Source of the DNA: Candidatus Methanomethylicota archaeon
GTDB lineage: Archaea; Thermoproteota; Methanomethylicia; Methanomethylicales; Methanomethylicaceae
DNA: 64,000 bases
Assembly (NCBI GenBank): GCA_029887765.1
Contig: JARXPF010000003.1
Coordinates: 62,001 to 126,000 of the forward strand
Direction of reading: 5' to 3'
Part shown: positions 26,954 to 34,935 of the stretch, one piece after another
Layout of the letters: every line of letters starts with the position of its first letter
Numbering within the stretch: the first letter of the stretch is position 1
The notes under the pieces: model-generated
What the model saw: only the letters and a program-made list of their open reading frames with translations
Databases searched by the model: none
What the model was told of the DNA's origin: nothing
Position numbers and translations under genes: made by a program

Positions 26954-27637
26954 TTATCTTATTAATTTTGTTAATTTTTTAAAACCTTTTTCATTTCCAA
27001 TATATACTACATCTACCATATCCATAAATAATCCTACTTCTACTACACCAGGAATCATTTTTAATTTTAATTCTAAATTTTTATCAATAGAATTAAATCT
27101 TGCATCTATTATAAAATTTCCATTATCAGTTATTATTGGTCCATCTTTTCTATCTCCTCCATCTCTTAATTTTGCATTTCCTCCCATTTCTTCTATTTTT
27201 TTAATTATTTTCTTCCAAGCTATTGGTATTACTTCTATTGGAAGTGGAGATTTTTCTCCTAATTTTTTAACAAATTTTGATTCATCAATTATAACTACAA
27301 ATTTTTTTGCTGAAGAATCTATAATTTTCTCTCTAGTTAATGCAGCACCCCCTCCTTTTATTAAATTTAAATTAGGATCAACTTCATCTGCTCCATCTAT
27401 TGCTAAATCAATTTCAGGATATTCTTCTAAAGAAGTGATTTCTATTCCATTTTCTATAGCTAAATATAATGATTGATAAGAAGTAGGAATGGCTTTTATT
27501 TTCAATTTTTCTTTTTTTATTTTTTCTCCTAATAATTTTATGAATATTGCTACAGTAGATCCTGTTCCTATACCTATTATTTGATTATTTTCAATTTCTT
27601 CAAGAGCAGCTTTTGCAGCATTTAATTTTCCAATCAT
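26954..27637 (-). CDS. rpiA: Ribose-5-phosphate isomerase A
   Basis: 227 residues, full length. GIGTGSTVAIFI binds phosphate; DLAIDGADEVD and KGGGAALTREKI carry the catalytic Asp and Lys; KLRDGGDRKDGPIITDNGN is close to the family consensus. Interconverts ribose-5-phosphate and ribulose-5-phosphate. Transcribed alone and toward the S-layer operon; divergent from the EamA transporter gene, 45 bp away. Confidence 0.96.
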   Translation of the reverse strand: MIGKLNAAKAALEEIENNQIIGIGTGSTVAIFIKLLGEKIKKEKLKIKAIPTSYQSLYLAIENGIEITSLEEYPEIDLAIDGADEVDPNLNLIKGGGAALTREKIIDSSAKKFVVIIDESKFVKKLGEKSPLPIEVIPIAWKKIIKKIEEMGGNAKLRDGGDRKDGPIITDNGNFIIDARFNSIDKNLELKLKMIPGVVEVGLFMDMVDVVYIGNEKGFKKLTKLIR

Positions 27638-27682
27638 AAATATCCCATAATTTATTATATTTAAAAATATTTAGATTCTTTT

Positions 27683-28564
27683 ATGCAAAAATATATTTTA
27701 TTTCTTTTATTTGCAATTTTATTTTGGGCAATGTCTTTTATATTTGTTAAAATTGGATTAGAAGAAATTCCTCCTATTACTTTAGCTCTTTTAAGATCAA
27801 TTATAGCTCTTCCAATTCTTTTTATTATATCTAAGAGTAAAAATATTAAAAAAGAATATATAATTCTTGGATTAATGGGAATAACTGCATATCATTTTTT
27901 TCAAAATATAGGAATGACTATTACTGGAGCAGCTGAAGCAAGTATAATAATAGCATCTAATCCAATATTTATAGCTATTTTTAGTAGAATTATATTAAAA
28001 GAGAGAATTACAAAAATAGGAATAATTGGAATATTATTAGCATTTATTGGAGTATGTATAATAATTTTAAGAGAAGGATTTGGAAATAGTTCAATAATTG
28101 GAAATTTATTATGTCTTGGATCAGTATTTAGTTGGACTGGTTTTTCAATCTATGGAAAAATTAAGCTTAAAAAATATAATGCAGAAGAAATGACTGCTTA
28201 TTCAACATTATTTGGAATAATTTTTCTAATACCAATTGTATTTTTATTTGAAAATATAATAATTCCAAAATCTATTATAACTTGGATTTCAATTTTATTT
28301 TTAGGAATTTTTAGTTCTGGTTTAGCATATTTATTTTGGTATAAAGCATTAGAAGGAATGGATTTATCTAAAGCAGGATTATATTTATTTTTAATACCTA
28401 TAATATCTTCAATTTTAGCTTATTTTATACTTGAAGAAAAATTAGATTTTATGTTTTTAATAGGATCATTTTTAGTAATAATTGGATTATTTCTCTCATC
28501 AAAGCCCCAGAGGGGATTTGAACCCCTGACCAACGGTTTACGAAACCGTCGCTCTACCTACTGA
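27683..28564 (+). CDS. EamA/DMT-family membrane transporter overlapping tRNA-Thr
   Basis: 293 residues in the open frame. Ten predicted helices in two EamA repeats (start FAILFWAMSFIFVKIGLEE; second repeat GSVFSWTGFSIYGK). Substrate unknown for this family. The frame has no stop before tRNA-Thr(CGU): the last ~20 codons, beyond LSSKPQRG, are read antisense through the tRNA gene and end at a stop inside it. Those residues are therefore not selected as protein in the usual sense. Either the gene naturally uses this stop or its original end was lost when the tRNA was placed here. Confidence 0.82.
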   Translation: MQKYILFLLFAILFWAMSFIFVKIGLEEIPPITLALLRSIIALPILFIISKSKNIKKEYIILGLMGITAYHFFQNIGMTITGAAEASIIIASNPIFIAIFSRIILKERITKIGIIGILLAFIGVCIIILREGFGNSSIIGNLLCLGSVFSWTGFSIYGKIKLKKYNAEEMTAYSTLFGIIFLIPIVFLFENIIIPKSIITWISILFLGIFSSGLAYLFWYKALEGMDLSKAGLYLFLIPIISSILAYFILEEKLDFMFLIGSFLVIIGLFLSSKPQRGFEPLTNGLRNRRSTY

Positions 28565-28575
28565 GCTACTGGGGC
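28503..28575 (-). tRNA. tRNA-Thr (anticodon CGU)
   Basis: Acceptor GCCCCAG/CTGGGGC, D arm GCTCAGTAGGTAGAGC, anticodon arm ACGGT-TTCGTAA-ACCGT with anticodon CGT, T arm AGGGG-TTCAAAT-CCCCT, discriminator T. No intron, CCA not encoded. It shares nearly all positions with tRNA-Thr(UGU) at 12881, pointing to duplication. Overlaps the 3' end of the EamA gene by 62 bp in antisense. Confidence 0.96.
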
Positions 28576-28611
28576 TAATATTTTTTTAAAGAAATTTAAA
28601 ATAAATTTTTT

Positions 28612-29613
28612 ATGAAATATATTAATATGAAAGTTTCAAATTTAGGAGAGAGAAAAATTATAGAATTAATTTGGTCAATAATGGAAAAAGATGGACATTT
28701 ATTAAATCAATTAATGCCCCCTCCTGATGATGCCTCAGCTATAAAATTTAATAAAAATTATTTTATTCTTAAAACAGATATGTTTGTAAAAATGACAGAT
28801 GCTCCAAAAGGTATGAGACCAGAACATATGGGTTATAAAGTTGTTACTATGAATATTAGTGATATGGCAGCTAAAGGAGCAAGACCAATTGCATTTATGT
28901 TTTCTTTAGGTCTTCCAAGAAATTATTCTATAAAAAATTTAAAAAGATTAATAATTGGAATAAGTAAAAAAGCTAAGGAATATGGTGTTAAAATTTTAGG
29001 AGGAGATGTTGGAGAATCTAAAGATTTAATAATAAGTGGATTTGTTTTTGGAATTGCTAAAAAAATTATAAAAAGATCAGGAGCTTCTCCAGGAGATATT
29101 ATTGCTGTTACTGGAAATTTTGGAGATACTGCTGCTGCATATAAAATACTTTTAGAAGGATATAAAGCACCAAAAAAATTAAGAAGAATTCTTTGTAAAA
29201 AAATTTATAATCCAGAAGCAAGACTTGATTTAGGAATAAAATTAGCAGAAGCTAATATTGTTTCTTCAAGTATGGATTCAAGTGATGGATTAGCATTTAC
29301 TTTAAATGAACTTTCTAAATCTAGTAATGTATGTTTTAAAATTTATAATATTCCTATATCAAAAGAAGCTATGGAATTTGCTAAATTACATTCTTTAGAT
29401 CCTATTAATTTAGCACTTTATGGAGGAGAAGAATATGAAATTGTTTTTACAATTAAAAAAGATTATTGGGAAGAAGCATTAAAAATTGCTAAAGAAAATA
29501 AATGTAATTTAATTAAAATAGGTGAAGTAGAAAGAGGAAAAGGAGTAATTTTTGTTAAAGAATCAGAAGAAATAATTATTCCATCTAAAGGATGGGAGCA
29601 TTTAAAATCATGA
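28612..29613 (+). CDS. thiL: Thiamine-monophosphate kinase
   Basis: 333 residues. ATP-dependent phosphorylation of thiamin phosphate to thiamin diphosphate. PPDDASAI and LKTDMFVKMTD bind Mg-ATP; MNISDMAAKGARP, GGDVGES and VTGNFGDTAAA are the family motifs, with SMDSSDGLAFTL in the C-terminal domain. A second ATG at 28627 could be the real start, since the family often begins near LGERKIIE. Overlaps the next gene by 4 nt (ATGA). Confidence 0.95.
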   Translation: MKYINMKVSNLGERKIIELIWSIMEKDGHLLNQLMPPPDDASAIKFNKNYFILKTDMFVKMTDAPKGMRPEHMGYKVVTMNISDMAAKGARPIAFMFSLGLPRNYSIKNLKRLIIGISKKAKEYGVKILGGDVGESKDLIISGFVFGIAKKIIKRSGASPGDIIAVTGNFGDTAAAYKILLEGYKAPKKLRRILCKKIYNPEARLDLGIKLAEANIVSSSMDSSDGLAFTLNELSKSSNVCFKIYNIPISKEAMEFAKLHSLDPINLALYGGEEYEIVFTIKKDYWEEALKIAKENKCNLIKIGEVERGKGVIFVKESEEIIIPSKGWEHLKS

Positions 29614-31310
29614 ATATTTTAATAATAGATGGTTATACTGATGAACCTGCAGGATTTGGAGTACCTCCTTATATAGATGTATATCCAAGATATATTGCTG
29701 GAGCTATATGGAGTTTTAATCCTTATGCTAATATAATTTATATGACAATAGATGATGTTAGAAAGAATTTAAATAAATTAAAACAAATATCTTCTAAATG
29801 TGATTTTTCAATAATAATTGCTGGAGTAACAGTTCCAGGTAAATATTTAGGAGGAAATCCTGCAAATTTAAAAGATATTATGAAACTTCCAATTTTCTTA
29901 AAATCTAGATATATTGCATTATGTGGTCCTGCTGCAAAATTTGGTTTTGCAAAAGGTGGAGGAAGTATTGCATATTTTCCTAAAGAATTATATTCAATTT
30001 ATGATTTTATAATAAAAGGAGATGCAGAAGTTGTTATATATGAACTTTTAAAAAATAATTTTTATAATACAGATTTAGATATTGTTAGAGATAATTCTAA
30101 TTCTATTAATGAATATGCTATAAGAGGTGCTAATATTGTACAACAACATCCATATTTTCCAAATGGATTAATATGTGAAATAGAGACTTTTAGAGGATGT
30201 CCAAGATCAATTAGTGGAGGATGTTCTTTTTGTATAGAACCTTTATATGGACTTCCAGATTTTAGAAATATAAAAGGAATTATTAAAGAAATAGAAGTAC
30301 TTTATTCTATTGGAGTAAAAAATTTTAGAATAGGAAGACAACCAGATATTTTAATATATGGAAGTAAAGAAGATTATAAACCATCTCCTTCTTCTTTAAA
30401 AAAATTATTTTCTTCAATAAGAAAAATTGCTCCTAATTTAAAAGTATTACATATTGATAATGTAAATCCTTCTACTATTTACAATTATCCTAAAGAATCT
30501 GAAGAAGCTTTAAAAATTATTGTTTCATATCATACTCCAGGTGATGTAGCAGCTCTAGGAATAGAATCAGTTGATGAAGAAGTAATTAAGAGAAATAATC
30601 TTAAAATTGATTATGAAGGAGCAATTTTTGCTATTGAATTAATAAATAAAATAGGAAAAGAAAGAGGAGAAAATGGTCTTCCACATTTATTACCAGGTGT
30701 TAATTTTGTTTATGGTCTTCCAGGAGAAACTGAAAAAACTTTTGAAAAAAATTTTGAATTTATGAAAGAAGTTTTAAATAAAGGTTTAATGGTTAGGAGA
30801 ATAAATCTTAGACAAGTAATGATTTTACCTCATACTAGAATGTGGTCTTTTGGAAATTATTTAATTAAAAAACATAAAAGATTATTTCTTGAATATAAGA
30901 AAAAAATGAGAGAAGAAATTGATCTTCCAATGATAAAAAGAATTGTACCAACATGGACTATTATGAAAGATGTTAGAACTGAAGTTATAGAAGGAAATAT
31001 AACATGGGCTAGACAAATTGGTTCATATCCTATACTTGTTGGAATTCCAAGAAGAATTACTATTGGTATTTTCTTAGATGTTATAGTTTTAACTCATGGT
31101 CCTAGATCTATAAGTGCAATTCCAATTCCTATAAAAATAAATACTTTAACTATTAAAGAACTTGAAGCTATTCCTAATATAGGAAGAAAAAGAGCAATTT
31201 CTATAATAAAGAATAGACCTTTTAATAATATTGAAGAAGTTAAAAAATGTCTTGATAATCCTTTAATAATTGAAAATTTAATTCCATATTTAGATTTTAG
31301 TAAAGAATAA
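29610..31310 (+). CDS. Radical SAM protein with C-terminal helix-hairpin-helix (COG1031 type)
   Basis: 566 residues from ATG 29610, which overlaps the thiL stop; the frame is open to 29592 but the junction decides the start. N-terminal Rossmann-like domain (NILIIDGYTDEPAGFG), radical SAM domain with the expanded cluster motif CPRSISGGCSFC, and a C-terminal HhH (LEAIPNIGRKRAISIIK). This matches the archaeal COG1031 family as I recall it; no substrate is known. HhH suggests binding of DNA or structured RNA. Probably co-expressed with thiL. Confidence 0.85.
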   Translation: MNILIIDGYTDEPAGFGVPPYIDVYPRYIAGAIWSFNPYANIIYMTIDDVRKNLNKLKQISSKCDFSIIIAGVTVPGKYLGGNPANLKDIMKLPIFLKSRYIALCGPAAKFGFAKGGGSIAYFPKELYSIYDFIIKGDAEVVIYELLKNNFYNTDLDIVRDNSNSINEYAIRGANIVQQHPYFPNGLICEIETFRGCPRSISGGCSFCIEPLYGLPDFRNIKGIIKEIEVLYSIGVKNFRIGRQPDILIYGSKEDYKPSPSSLKKLFSSIRKIAPNLKVLHIDNVNPSTIYNYPKESEEALKIIVSYHTPGDVAALGIESVDEEVIKRNNLKIDYEGAIFAIELINKIGKERGENGLPHLLPGVNFVYGLPGETEKTFEKNFEFMKEVLNKGLMVRRINLRQVMILPHTRMWSFGNYLIKKHKRLFLEYKKKMREEIDLPMIKRIVPTWTIMKDVRTEVIEGNITWARQIGSYPILVGIPRRITIGIFLDVIVLTHGPRSISAIPIPIKINTLTIKELEAIPNIGRKRAISIIKNRPFNNIEEVKKCLDNPLIIENLIPYLDFSKE

Positions 31311-31335
31311 ATTCTAAGAAATTTTAATCTTCTTC

Positions 31336-32067
31336 ATGGATTTAAATCAAATATTATTTGGAATTATACAAGGAGTAACTGAATGGCTTCCAATATCAAG
31401 TTCAGGTCATTTATTAATATTTACAAATATTATGAAATTGAATTTTCCAATAGGATTTTTTACAGCAGTTCATTTAGGAACATTATTTTCTGTTTTAATA
31501 TATTTTAGAAAAGAAATAATTGAAATTTTAAAATCATTAAATAATTTTAAAAGTGAAGGTTTTAAATTATTTATATATATAATAATTGGAAATTTTACTA
31601 CTGCAATAATTGCTTTAATATTTAAAAATTTTTTTGAATCAATTTTTTTTAATATTAAAATATTACCATATGCATTTATTTTTTCTGGAATATTAATTTT
31701 AATATCATGGAAGAGAAGAGGAAATGAAAAAATTAATTTAAAAAAAGCTTTAATAATTGGAGCTTTTCAAGGAATTTCTATAATTCCTGGAATTTCAAGA
31801 AGTGGAGTAACAATATCTTCTGCTTTAATTTTAAAAACAAAAGCAGAAGAAGCTTTTAAATTTTCTTTTTTATTATCTATACCTACAATAATTGGAGCAA
31901 ATATTATTGAAATAGAAACAATAAATTATGATATTATAATTCCTATGATAATTGCTTTTATAAGTGGATATATTGCAATACATATTGTTAAAAAATTTTT
32001 AAAATATTTTCATTTATTTTCAATTTATTGTTTTTTAATTGGAATAATATTATTATGGCGGGCCTGA
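31336..32067 (+). CDS. uppP: Undecaprenyl-diphosphatase (UppP/BacA family)
   Basis: 243 residues with about eight membrane segments. Contains the catalytic motifs GVTEWLPISSSGHL near residue 13 and PGISRSGVTISSAL near 155. In archaea it presumably recycles dolichyl or other polyprenyl diphosphate for glycan export. Its stop codon TGA lies inside the antisense tRNA-Lys gene (9-bp overlap), the second such case in this window. Confidence 0.92.
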   Translation: MDLNQILFGIIQGVTEWLPISSSGHLLIFTNIMKLNFPIGFFTAVHLGTLFSVLIYFRKEIIEILKSLNNFKSEGFKLFIYIIIGNFTTAIIALIFKNFFESIFFNIKILPYAFIFSGILILISWKRRGNEKINLKKALIIGAFQGISIIPGISRSGVTISSALILKTKAEEAFKFSFLLSIPTIIGANIIEIETINYDIIIPMIIAFISGYIAIHIVKKFLKYFHLFSIYCFLIGIILLWRA

Positions 32068-32150
32068 AGGGATTTGAACCCTTGACCAGTGGGTTAAGAG
32101 CTTCGGCTGCTTTTCGCATCCACCGCTCTACCTTACTGAGCTACAGGCCC
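32059..32150 (-). tRNA. tRNA-Lys (anticodon CUU) with an 18-nt intron in the anticodon stem
   Basis: Acceptor GGGCCTG/CAGGCCC, D arm GCTCAGTAAGGTAGAGC, T arm AAGGG-TTCAAAT-CCCTT, discriminator G. The anticodon loop CTCTTAA is followed by CCCAC, but the 5' stem reads GTGGA unless 18 bases (32102-32119) are removed. Removal gives the perfect stem GTGGG/CCCAC and a 74-nt tRNA. The intron thus lies between positions 30 and 31. CGG/CCG, GAGC/GCTC and TGC/GCA pairings around the joints form a relaxed bulge-helix-bulge. An AT box (cttaaatttt on the minus strand) about 26 bp upstream may be its promoter. Confidence 0.9.
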
Positions 32151-32232
32151 TATTAAATCGATAAAAAAGCAAAAATTTAAGAATTTCTCATGATTTTATA
32201 AATATTTAAATCTCTTTTTTATTGAGAAAAAT

Positions 32233-33021
32233 ATGGGATCACTTAATTTTATTGGTCTTGGAACTTATGATGAAAAAGGAATTACATTATATGGACTTGA
32301 AATTGCTAAAAATTGTGATTTAATATTCTTAGAATATTATACAAGTCTAATGCCATATCTTAATATTAAGAATTTAGAAGAATTAATTGGAAAAAAAATT
32401 AAAATTATTGATAGAAAATTTTTAGAAGATGGAAGAATAATTTTAAAAGAAGCTATGGAAAAAAATATTGCTATTTTAACTCCTGGGGATCCTTTTGTTG
32501 CAACAACTCATATTGATCTTAGAATAAGAGCTGAAAAACAAGGAATAAATGTTAGAATAGCACATGCTCCTTCAATAATTTCTATAATTCCTGGAGAAAT
32601 TGGATTACAAAATTATAAATTTGGTAAATCTGCAACAATTACATTTCCAGATAATTATTCAGAAGTTCCATATGATACATTAAAACAAAATTTATCCCTT
32701 GGATTACATACATTATTTTTCTTAGATATTAGAATTGAAGAAGGAAAATATATGAGTGCAAATGATGGAATGGCAATGCTTTTACATATGGAAAATAAAA
32801 GAAAAGAAGGCATTATAAAACCTAATACTTTAGTCATAGGAATAGCAAGAGCAGGAGGACCAAATCAATTAATAAAAGGTGATGTTATAGAAAAATTAAT
32901 AAATTTTGATTTTGGTCCTCCACCACATTGCTTAGTTATACCTGGAAAATTACATTTCATAGAAGCTGAAGCTTTAATATTATTTGCTAAAGTTGATAAA
33001 AATTTATTAAAGGGGATTTAA
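32233..33021 (+). CDS. dphB: Diphthine synthase
   Basis: 262 residues. SAM-dependent methyltransferase (DPH5) acting on the modified histidine of elongation factor 2. N-terminal LNFIGLGTYDEKGITLYGLE, the LTPGDPFVATTH motif, and HAPSIISIIPGEIGLQNYKFG follow the family exactly. Starts the cluster dphB, DUF357, ribL, with no gap before the next ATG. Confidence 0.95.
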   Translation: MGSLNFIGLGTYDEKGITLYGLEIAKNCDLIFLEYYTSLMPYLNIKNLEELIGKKIKIIDRKFLEDGRIILKEAMEKNIAILTPGDPFVATTHIDLRIRAEKQGINVRIAHAPSIISIIPGEIGLQNYKFGKSATITFPDNYSEVPYDTLKQNLSLGLHTLFFLDIRIEEGKYMSANDGMAMLLHMENKRKEGIIKPNTLVIGIARAGGPNQLIKGDVIEKLINFDFGPPPHCLVIPGKLHFIEAEALILFAKVDKNLLKGI

Positions 33022-33282
33022 ATGGAAGAAGTTGCTAAGAGATTGGAACGTTATATAAAAAATACTGAAGAATTATTTAAAAAAATTAAGATTTTATTAC
33101 CAGAAAATTCATCTATTGCCTCAGCTTTAAAATATAATATTTCATTATCTAAACAATATCTTGAAGATGCAAAATATTATTATAAAATTGGAGATTATAT
33201 TAGTGGTATTGTATGTATAGCTTATTGTGAAGGATTATTAGATGCTTGTAAAAATTTTGGATGGATTCATTTAGGTGATTGA
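33022..33282 (+). CDS. DUF357 family small helical protein
   Basis: 86 residues, entirely helical, with the IASALKYNISLSKQYLEDAKYYYKIGDY pattern (TPR-like pair) and CIAYCEGLLDACKNFGW near the end. Matches the archaeal DUF357 family. No function established. The ATG follows the dphB stop directly, and the stop overlaps the ribosome binding site of ribL. Confidence 0.82.
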   Translation: MEEVAKRLERYIKNTEELFKKIKILLPENSSIASALKYNISLSKQYLEDAKYYYKIGDYISGIVCIAYCEGLLDACKNFGWIHLGD

Positions 33283-33283
33283 T

Positions 33284-33700
33284 ATGGGTAAAAGAGTATT
33301 GGCTTCTGGTTGTTTTGATTTAATTCATTATGGACATTTAAGATATTTAGAAGAAGCAAAAAAACTAGGTGGAGAAGGAGCTGAATTAATTGTTGTAGTA
33401 GCAAGAGATTCTACTATAATTAAAAGAAAAGGACATCCTCCAATAATGAATGAAGAACATAGAAGAGCTTTAGTTGAAGCATTAAAACCAGTGGATAAAG
33501 CTATACTTGGTAAAGAAGATTTTGATATTTTTTCAATTATTGAAGAAGTAAAACCTGATATAATTGCATTAGGTTATGATCAAAAAGAAATTGAAGAAAT
33601 TTTATTAAATAAAAAAATTGGAATAAAAATTATAAGATTAGAAAAATATGGAAATATAAGTTCTTCTATGATAAGAGAAATGATAAAGAATTCTAAATAA
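33284..33700 (+). CDS. ribL: Archaeal FAD synthetase
   Basis: 138 residues from ATG 33284, with GGTGAT upstream; the frame's earlier GTG is inside that site. Nucleotidyltransferase fold: GCFDLIHYGHLRYLEEA carries the HxGH motif, and ISSSMIR is the second signature. Transfers AMP from ATP to FMN. Lies convergent with ribK, so the two steps from riboflavin to FAD are encoded tail to tail with an 8-bp overlap. Confidence 0.93.
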   Translation: MGKRVLASGCFDLIHYGHLRYLEEAKKLGGEGAELIVVVARDSTIIKRKGHPPIMNEEHRRALVEALKPVDKAILGKEDFDIFSIIEEVKPDIIALGYDQKEIEEILLNKKIGIKIIRLEKYGNISSSMIREMIKNSK

Positions 33701-34355
33701 TAATTTTTAAAAAAACATTATCTCCATCTTTTAATTTAAATTTCTCTCTTAAATTTTCTTTTGATATTATTTCAACAACATCACTTCCATAATGTGTTCT
33801 ACTTATTATTAAAAGAGCACCATCAATTTCATTAAAAATTTTTACTTTAAAACATTTTACATCACCATAACTTCTTCCTTCATTTAAAAAACCTTTTATT
33901 AATATTCCAGGAAGAAGTTCAAGTTCTTTTCTAATTTTTATATCTTCTGGAGATTTTAATCTTAAATTTAAAGTTCCAGGATATGGTTTAAAACCTAATT
34001 TTTCTTCAAATTGTTTACTATATTTTGTTACATAATAAGCTCCTTCTCCAAATCCTGTAAAAACCACACCTTTTAAATAATAAGTTCTTTCATATTCTTC
34101 AAATCCCATTCTTAATACTTCATAGACTTCTCTTAAAGCTTCAAATCCTTTTTTTGTTATAATTATATTTTGTCCTTTTGGAGTAAGTTCTCTTTCTATA
34201 TAACCTTCTTTTAATAATTCTAATAATCTTCTTGAAGCTGTTTGTTGTGATAATCCCATAATCTTTCCAAGTTCACTTGTTCCAATTAATACTACTCCTT
34301 TATAACCTCCTATTTTAAATATTTGATAAAGTGTAAACCAAGCCTCATCCTTCAT
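33693..34355 (-). CDS. ribK: CTP-dependent riboflavin kinase with N-terminal HTH
   Basis: 220 residues from ATG 34355, with AAGGAGGT seven bases upstream, the strongest ribosome binding site seen here; the frame extends 30 bp further without support. N-terminal winged helix (GTSELGKIMGLSQQTASRRL) followed by the RibK domain (GFGEGAYYVTKYSKQFEEKLG, YPGTLNLRL, HYGSDVVEIIS). Makes FMN using CTP. The HTH may let it act as a regulator as well (RibR-like). Overlaps nfi by 11 bp. Confidence 0.93.
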   Translation of the reverse strand: MKDEAWFTLYQIFKIGGYKGVVLIGTSELGKIMGLSQQTASRRLLELLKEGYIERELTPKGQNIIITKKGFEALREVYEVLRMGFEEYERTYYLKGVVFTGFGEGAYYVTKYSKQFEEKLGFKPYPGTLNLRLKSPEDIKIRKELELLPGILIKGFLNEGRSYGDVKCFKVKIFNEIDGALLIISRTHYGSDVVEIISKENLREKFKLKDGDNVFLKIII

Positions 34356-34935
34356 TAATAAACCTCCTTGAAAGATTATGAGCAATTCTTATTGGTTCAG
34401 GAATAGAATTTTTCATACATTTTAAAACAATTTCTATAGCTTCTTCTAATGTAATCATATTTCCTATACTTACATAAATATTATTTAATTTTTTACCAAC
34501 TATTCTTTCATTTAATAAAACATAATCATTTTTTAATTTTAAACCTTTTAATAATCCTTTTGCAATTCCTATAGTTGGTACTTTAAATGCAACACCAAAT
34601 TGAGTAGCAATTCCACATCCTCTTGGATGACAAATTCCATGACCATTTATCATAAATAATTCAGCTTTAATTCTTTTAAATAATTTAAATAAAAATTGCA
34701 TTTCTCTAAAAGCTAAAAAAGTTGGAATATAAGGTATTGGAGCTTTATCTTTTATTACTACATAATTTAATAATTCAAGAGTAGGAAAAGATAATACTAC
34801 AGCCACTCCTACTCCAATTTCATTATTATATGAAACATCCATTCCACATATTAAATTTGGTTCTCTCTCAAGTTTTTTCTCTATTACTTTTTTTGCTATT
34901 AATTCTTGAGCAAGAATTGCTTTTTTAAAATCCAT
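34345..34935 (-). CDS. nfi: Endonuclease V
   Basis: 196 residues, slightly short but complete. GMDVSY has the catalytic Asp, YIPTFLAFRE the conserved Glu, and NGHGICHPRGCGIATQFG the third motif. Cuts near deaminated bases (inosine) in DNA or RNA. Part of the psmB-to-ribK operon: its start shares one base with the sepS stop. Confidence 0.92.
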   Translation of the reverse strand: MDFKKAILAQELIAKKVIEKKLEREPNLICGMDVSYNNEIGVGVAVVLSFPTLELLNYVVIKDKAPIPYIPTFLAFREMQFLFKLFKRIKAELFMINGHGICHPRGCGIATQFGVAFKVPTIGIAKGLLKGLKLKNDYVLLNERIVGKKLNNIYVSIGNMITLEEAIEIVLKCMKNSIPEPIRIAHNLSRRFINEG

